From: VAZQ01 sp036557705
Lineage (GTDB): Bacteria > Pseudomonadota > Alphaproteobacteria > Rhizobiales > Xanthobacteraceae
NCBI GenBank assembly: GCA_036557705.1
Contig: DATBHB010000087.1
Location: 1-64,000 of the forward strand
Direction of reading: 5' to 3'
DNA: 64,000 nucleotides
Positions 59,627 through 64,000 of this stretch are shown in pieces (position 1 is the first letter of the stretch; the number at the start of each line of letters is the position of its first letter). The translations under genes were made by a program, and so were the position numbers. A model generated the notes under the pieces. The model searched no databases. It saw nothing but the letters and a program-made list of their open reading frames with translations, and had not been told where the DNA came from.

Positions 59627-61882
59627 CCAGGAATCCGATCAGCGTTCATCGCCGCGCTCGCTTGTGCGAGCCTGCTAACGATCACCGATGCCGTCGCCGC
59701 GAAGACGACACACAAGGCCGCCGGCAAAACCGGCACCGCTCACGCCAAGGCCGGGAAGTCGGAGGGCAAGAGCGCCAAACGCTCCGGCAAAAAGGAGACG
59801 ACGGCGAACTCCGAGCACGGGGACAAAAAGAAATCGAAATCCCACAAGGACACGGCCTCCGTGCCAATCCCGGCGGGTCGACCCGGCGCATCGAGTAGCT
59901 CAATACCTTCGACCCCGGACGGGGCACCCGCGCCCGAGGCGCAACCTCCAACCCCCGAACTCTCCGATCCCACCGCCGCGGCGGCCAAGCGAGCCATCGA
60001 GAGCGTGCACAGCGGCGGAATCGGCAATGCGACCCAGATCGAGGGCTCAATTACCGAGGACGCCGCGCGCAAGCTTGTCGAATGGATCATTCTCCGCAGC
60101 GAAAACAGCGGGGTTGGCAGCAGCCGCTACCTCGCTTTCATCGCCGCCAACCCCAACTGGCCGGGGCTTGCAAACTTCCGCCGCCGCGCCGAAGGCTTGC
60201 TGTGGGCTGAGAACCCGAAGCCCGCCCAGGTGCTGCGCTTGTTCGCCGATTCGCCCCCGCAGTCGGCGCGGGGCCGGCTCCTGCTCGCCCGTGCGCTCAT
60301 CGCGAAAGGCGACACCGAAGGCGCCAAGGCCCAGGTGCGCCAAGCGTGGCGGAACGATCCGATGTCGGGCGATCTCGAAAAACAGGTGCTCGACAGTTTT
60401 TCCGCCTTGCTCAGCCGCACCGACCACAAGGCGCGAATGGAGGTGCGGCTCTTTGCGGGCGATCACGAGGCGGCTATGCGCGCCGCACATCGCCTTGGCG
60501 AAGGCCAGGTGGCGATCGCAAAAGCGCGCATTGCGCTCGCCGGCAAAAAGAATACCGGCAGCAAGCAGCTCGAAGCCGTTCCCGACGAAGCGCGCCAGGA
60601 TCCCGGTTACATTTACGCCCTGGCCCGGGCGCTGCGCCATGACAACAAGATCGCCAAAGCCGCGCAGGTGATGCTGGCTGCGCCGACCGATATCGACCAG
60701 ATTGGCGACTCCGAGGGGTGGTGGCTCGAACGCCGCGACCTCGCCCGCAAGCTCCTCGACATCGGCGATCCGATGTCCGCCTACCGGGCGGTGGCGGACG
60801 CCGCCGAGCCGACCTACGAAAACTCCGAAGTCGAGCGCCATTTCATGGCCGGCTGGATCGCCCTGCGCTATCTCGACGATCCGGCGACCGCGAAAACGCA
60901 TTTTGCCCGCATCCAGAAGGTGAGCATTCATCCGACCTCGCTCGCGCGTTCCCATTATTGGCTCGGCCGCACCGCCGAAGCGCTCGGACGGGCCGATCAG
61001 GCGCGCGCCGAATACGAGTCGGCAGCGCGCTCTTCGGCGGCCTATTATGGCCAGCTGGCGCGGGCGCGGCTGGGGCTTGGCGTGCCGACGGCCTGGCGCG
61101 GCAAGCGCGACGCGAACGCACCGGCGCAATTCCCGGAATTGGTGCGAGCGCTGGAAATCCTTTACGAGCTCAACGAGCGCTCGCTCGCCATCTCATTTCT
61201 CACCGGTGCCGGCCGCACTCTCGACGACGTCGGTACGCTCGGCGCGTTAGGCGAGCTTGCCGAGCGGTACCGAGATCCGCGCGGGATGCTCCAGCTCGGA
61301 AAGGCTGCGGTCGCGCGCGGGCTCCCGCTCGAATATTATGCGTTTCCGACGGTCGGCGTACCGCGCTATTCGGCGATCGGCCCCGGCATCGACACCGCGA
61401 TGCTGTTCGCCATCATTCGCCAGGAAAGCGCATTCGATCCCAACGACTTTTCCGCCGCGCATGCGATGGGTCTGATGCAGGTGACGCCGTCGGCCGGCCG
61501 CGACACCTGCAAGCGGTTCGGCTGCTCCTTCGACGTCAAGCGCCTCAAGAGCGACATGGCCTACAACCTCCAACTCGGCGCCGCCGAACTGGGGAGCGAC
61601 GTGCAGGATTATCGCGGCAACTTGATCCTCGCCTTTGCGGCCTACAATGCCGGGCGAGGACGCGTGCAGGAATGGGTCGGCCGCTTCGGCGACCCGCGCG
61701 ACCCCAAGGTCGATCCGCTCGACTGGGTCGAGCGCATTCCGATCATGGAGACTCGCAATTACGTGCAGCGGGTGATGGAGAACCTCCAGGTCTATCGGGT
61801 GCGCTTCCTGGAGCATGCGCAGCTTACCATCGATACTGACGTGCGCGGGCATGCGCGTCGGAGCGACACCGCACGGCAGTAA
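59621..61882 (+). CDS. Soluble lytic murein transglycosylase (Slt family)
   Basis: A 753-residue periplasmic enzyme. The signal peptide (SAFIAALACASLLTITDAVA) is followed by a Lys/Ala/Ser linker, a helical superhelix (about 130-560, RGRLLLARALIAKGDTEGAK) and a C-terminal SLT domain: AIIRQESAFDPNDFSAAHAM with the catalytic Glu, GLMQVTPSAG, AAYNAGRGRVQEWVGRFGDP and IPIMETRNYVQRVMENLQVY. It cleaves peptidoglycan to anhydro-muropeptides. TTG 59621 is my choice because it is the last start before the signal peptide and has GGGGG upstream; no ATG is available. A TTG at 59495 would give a longer, non-secretory N-terminus. Confidence 0.9.
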   Translation: MRPGIRSAFIAALACASLLTITDAVAAKTTHKAAGKTGTAHAKAGKSEGKSAKRSGKKETTANSEHGDKKKSKSHKDTASVPIPAGRPGASSSSIPSTPDGAPAPEAQPPTPELSDPTAAAAKRAIESVHSGGIGNATQIEGSITEDAARKLVEWIILRSENSGVGSSRYLAFIAANPNWPGLANFRRRAEGLLWAENPKPAQVLRLFADSPPQSARGRLLLARALIAKGDTEGAKAQVRQAWRNDPMSGDLEKQVLDSFSALLSRTDHKARMEVRLFAGDHEAAMRAAHRLGEGQVAIAKARIALAGKKNTGSKQLEAVPDEARQDPGYIYALARALRHDNKIAKAAQVMLAAPTDIDQIGDSEGWWLERRDLARKLLDIGDPMSAYRAVADAAEPTYENSEVERHFMAGWIALRYLDDPATAKTHFARIQKVSIHPTSLARSHYWLGRTAEALGRADQARAEYESAARSSAAYYGQLARARLGLGVPTAWRGKRDANAPAQFPELVRALEILYELNERSLAISFLTGAGRTLDDVGTLGALGELAERYRDPRGMLQLGKAAVARGLPLEYYAFPTVGVPRYSAIGPGIDTAMLFAIIRQESAFDPNDFSAAHAMGLMQVTPSAGRDTCKRFGCSFDVKRLKSDMAYNLQLGAAELGSDVQDYRGNLILAFAAYNAGRGRVQEWVGRFGDPRDPKVDPLDWVERIPIMETRNYVQRVMENLQVYRVRFLEHAQLTIDTDVRGHARRSDTARQ

Positions 61883-62023
61883 TCCGGCGTTCTGTCGAAC
61901 GCCGGCGGAAACACCTCGGACGCGATTTTGCCTACCCTGCGCGCCCGCCGGCAGGTTGAATGTCGGCGCACATAGATAGAAAATGCCACGCCCAAAGGCG
62001 CAAACGACAACGGAGGAAACCCC

Positions 62024-63058
62024 ATGCACCACTCGCTTGCCTTGCGCGCGCTCGTCTGTGCAGCTGCGATAGCGGGCCTCGCTTTGCCGGCGGCGCACGC
62101 TCTCGCCCAGCAGCCGTACGGGCCCAACGATGCACCAAGCCTCTACAAATTCACCTATGGCTGGGCGAAACTCCCCGACCGGCGCAAATTCGGCGCGGTT
62201 GTCGGCCTCGACATGGATCGCGACGGCAAGAGCCTGTGGGCCTTCGACCGCTGCGAATCCGCGACCGACTGCTCCACCTCGAAGCTCGACCCGATCATGA
62301 AATTCGACGCCAGCGGAAAGCTGGTGAAGAGCTTCGGCGGCGGCATGATCAATTATCCGCACGGACTCTACGTCGACCGCGACAACAACGTCTGGGTCAG
62401 CGACGGCCGCGCCATGAACAACGGCAAGGGCCACACCGTCATGAAGTTCAATCAGGACGGCAAGCTCTTGATGACGCTGGGCAAGCCCGGCATCGCCGGA
62501 AACACGCCGGATTTGTTCAGCGAGCCCTCAGACGTCCTGGTCGCGCCAAACGGCGATATTTTCGTTGCCGATGGCCACGGCGGCCCGCAAGGCAACAACC
62601 GCATCGTGAAATTCGACAAGAACGGCAAGTTCATTAAGGAATGGGGCAAGAAGGGCTGGCAGCCCGGCGAATTCAACGTTCCGCACAATCTGGCGATGGA
62701 TTCCGAAGGGCGGCTGTTCGTGGCCGACCGCGGCAATAACCGCATCCAAGCGTTCGACCAGGACGGCAAGTTTCTCTTGGAGTGGCGGCAGTTCGGCCGG
62801 CCGAGCGGCCTGTTCATCGACAAGAACGACACGCTTTATGTGGCCGACAACTCGCCGGACGAGACGAATCCCCCCTACCGTTCGGGCATCCGCATCGGCA
62901 GCGTGCACGACGGCATCGTACGCGGATTCATTCTGGAATCCGTCGAGGTCAACGGCCTCGAAGCGGTTGCGGTGGATGACGCGGGCGATATCTTCGGCGG
63001 CTACACCAACACCCTCAATCTGCGGCGCTGGGCGCCGAAGAACGCGCCGCGCTCGTGA
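62024..63058 (+). CDS. NHL-repeat beta-propeller protein, peptidyl-alpha-hydroxyglycine lyase-like, secreted
   Basis: A 344-residue secreted protein: signal peptide (LVCAAAIAGLALPAAHALA) and about six NHL repeats (INYPHGLYVDRDNNVWVSDG, FSEPSDVLVAPNGDIFVADG, FNVPHNLAMDSEGRLFVADR, FGRPSGLFIDKNDTLYVADN). The order resembles peptidyl-alpha-hydroxyglycine alpha-amidating lyase-type propellers. The bacterial members have no proven substrate. GGAGG precedes the ATG. A stable hairpin downstream (63086-63118) may end its transcript. Confidence 0.86.
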   Translation: MHHSLALRALVCAAAIAGLALPAAHALAQQPYGPNDAPSLYKFTYGWAKLPDRRKFGAVVGLDMDRDGKSLWAFDRCESATDCSTSKLDPIMKFDASGKLVKSFGGGMINYPHGLYVDRDNNVWVSDGRAMNNGKGHTVMKFNQDGKLLMTLGKPGIAGNTPDLFSEPSDVLVAPNGDIFVADGHGGPQGNNRIVKFDKNGKFIKEWGKKGWQPGEFNVPHNLAMDSEGRLFVADRGNNRIQAFDQDGKFLLEWRQFGRPSGLFIDKNDTLYVADNSPDETNPPYRSGIRIGSVHDGIVRGFILESVEVNGLEAVAVDDAGDIFGGYTNTLNLRRWAPKNAPRS

Positions 63059-63085
63059 GCGGCTGCCGGCGCACGTAAGCCTCAG

Positions 63086-63118
63086 CCGAAGGGGCGAGAT
63101 TGAAACCCGCCCCTTCGG
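63086..63118 (+). terminator. Hairpin downstream of the NHL-repeat gene
   Basis: CCGAAGGGGCG (63086-63096) pairs with CGCCCCTTCGG (63108-63118) over 11 bp with an 11-nt loop. No T-tract follows, so it may act as a transcript-end stabiliser more than as a true intrinsic terminator. Confidence 0.5.
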
Positions 63119-63169
63119 CCCCGCCCAGTTAGCTCACAGATGATGTGATCCGCGCAAGGGAGATGACGG

Positions 63170-63514
63170 GTGCGAATGCAGGACATTGTTCCAATGCTGC
63201 AGACCAACGATATCGGGCGGACGCGGAAGTGGTACGAAGACGTCCTCGGATTTCGCTGTGAGGCTCAGGAGGATGGTTGGTGCCGCCTCGCGAGAGACGA
63301 TGTCACGCTCATGTTCATGAGCGACGAACAGTGGGGAAGTCCGTACGCAACCGCTACGCAGTACATCTACGTTGACGATATCCAAGAACTCTGGAACGCG
63401 ATCAAGGATAAGTGCACCGCCGAGTGGGGGCCGGAGAAGATGCCGTATGGAATGATAGAATTCGCCGTCAAGGATCCGAACGGCTATCTTCTCAGCTTTG
63501 GCCAGCCTGTATAA
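63170..63514 (+). CDS. VOC family (glyoxalase/bleomycin-resistance fold) protein
   Basis: A 114-residue single-domain protein: DIVPMLQTNDIGRTRKWYED with VLGFRCEAQEDG, RDDVTLMFMSDEQWGSPYAT, the middle TQYIYVDDIQELWNAIKDKC and FAVKDPNGYLLSFGQPV (the C-terminal metal-ligand segment). It matches the dimeric vicinal-oxygen-chelate fold. Family members are dioxygenases, glyoxalases or antibiotic-binding proteins; the exact role is not visible. AGGGAG is 7 nt from GTG 63170; ATG 63176 is an alternative. Confidence 0.87.
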   Translation: MRMQDIVPMLQTNDIGRTRKWYEDVLGFRCEAQEDGWCRLARDDVTLMFMSDEQWGSPYATATQYIYVDDIQELWNAIKDKCTAEWGPEKMPYGMIEFAVKDPNGYLLSFGQPV

Positions 63515-63561
63515 AGATCAACCTTTTCGTCGTGCGGATCACGCCTGCGGCGAAATCGGCT

Positions 63562-64000
63562 TCAGCTCGTGCCGACGAAGCTGCGCACGTGCGCAATGAA
63601 AGCTTCGGGCGCCTGATCGGGGACGTCGTGCTGCGAATCGACGGTAACGATCGGGATGTTGGCGTGATCGCGGGCAAGCCGCTCGAGGATTGTCGGATTG
63701 GCCCAGCGGTCGGAGCGTAGCCCGCGCACGATCACGGCCCGCGGCTTGATCGCGGCGAGATCTTTCCAGACATCGCTCGGCGGGCGCCGCGGGATCTGAG
63801 CACCCTCGCCGACTGGTCGCACATTGCCGTTGTCGGGATCGCGCTTGAGCATGTACCCGCCCTCAAGCCGGATGAGTGCATTCCCGGCACGCTCGCGGTC
63901 GTGCGAGATGCGCGGCGGGTTGCTGAGCTTGGCAAAAGTCCCCATCGCGGCCTCGATCGAAGCGTACATGGTCGGCGGATTGCCGGTCGCCTGCCGCGGC
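63562..64000 (-). CDS. Alpha/beta hydrolase (partial, 5' end outside window)
   Basis: The frame is open from the stop at 63562 to the right edge, giving about 145 C-terminal residues. The segment KPRAVIVRGLRSDRWANPTI (the late acidic strand, with Asp) and HANIPIVTVDSQHDVPDQAP with the catalytic His (SQHDV), then EAFIAHVRSFV, match the end of alpha/beta hydrolase fold enzymes. The nucleophile elbow lies outside the window. Substrate unknown. Confidence 0.85.
   Translation of the reverse strand, partial: PRQATGNPPTMYASIEAAMGTFAKLSNPPRISHDRERAGNALIRLEGGYMLKRDPDNGNVRPVGEGAQIPRRPPSDVWKDLAAIKPRAVIVRGLRSDRWANPTILERLARDHANIPIVTVDSQHDVPDQAPEAFIAHVRSFVGTS

Overview
This window is chromosomal DNA from a GC-rich alphaproteobacterium, most likely a member of the Hyphomicrobiales (Rhizobiales) near Bradyrhizobium and the Xanthobacteraceae. 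The evidence is the gene order proA-nadD-rsfS-rlmH-envC-like-ctpA-(deacetylase)-rppH, the tlyA and RlmD-type methyltransferase pair, several small secreted proteins of the kind found in Bradyrhizobium, two free-standing TctC/Bug solute-binding proteins, and several families of dispersed palindromic repeats. No rRNA, tRNA, CRISPR array, integrase or transposase was found. All functions were read from the sequence and memory of the families; no database search was run.

Layout. 1-7,700: a short-chain dehydrogenase running off the left edge, then a co-directional housekeeping block for proline, NAD, ribosome silencing, 23S rRNA modification, envelope proteolysis and RNA decapping. 7,700-12,800: two solute-binding proteins, a DUF1499 membrane protein, a metallo-beta-lactamase-fold hydrolase and a metallophosphatase. 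12,670-15,105: a leftward cell-surface glycan cluster (DUF2304, GT2, small EamA/SMR-type transporter, methyltransferase). 15,300-24,000: malQ, a cyclase-family protein, tlyA and the RlmD-like enzyme, the last two separated by a LysR-regulated hydrolase and a DUF1097 gene. 24,200-28,600: two convergent PQQ dehydrogenases around a lipocalin-like gene, both with the Asp-x-Asp motif of lanthanide-dependent enzymes.

28,600-34,800 is the most accessory part. It holds a higBA toxin-antitoxin module between direct repeats of about 380 bp, a convergent restriction-modification pair (MT-A70 adenine methyltransferase and BglII/BstYI-type endonuclease), a 1.4 kb gene-poor stretch with tandem terminator-like cassettes, and an HNH-AP2 endonuclease running into the 3' end of uvrB.

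34,800-53,900: uvrB, an LssY_C protein, mltA, small secreted proteins, an orphan molybdenum hydroxylase large subunit, a Do-type protease, a two-component system whose kinase has a binding-protein-like sensor, and an outer-membrane protein. 53,900-59,500: a leftward catabolic operon (Rieske dioxygenase alpha and beta, class II aldolase-type decarboxylase, SsuABC-type transporter) with a divergent Rieske ferredoxin. 59,600-64,000: a soluble lytic transglycosylase, an NHL-repeat protein, a glyoxalase-fold protein and an alpha/beta hydrolase cut by the right edge.

A recurring theme is dispersed palindromes, in at least five families. At least two copies of one family lie inside reading frames (malQ and uvrB), adding low-complexity peptides.
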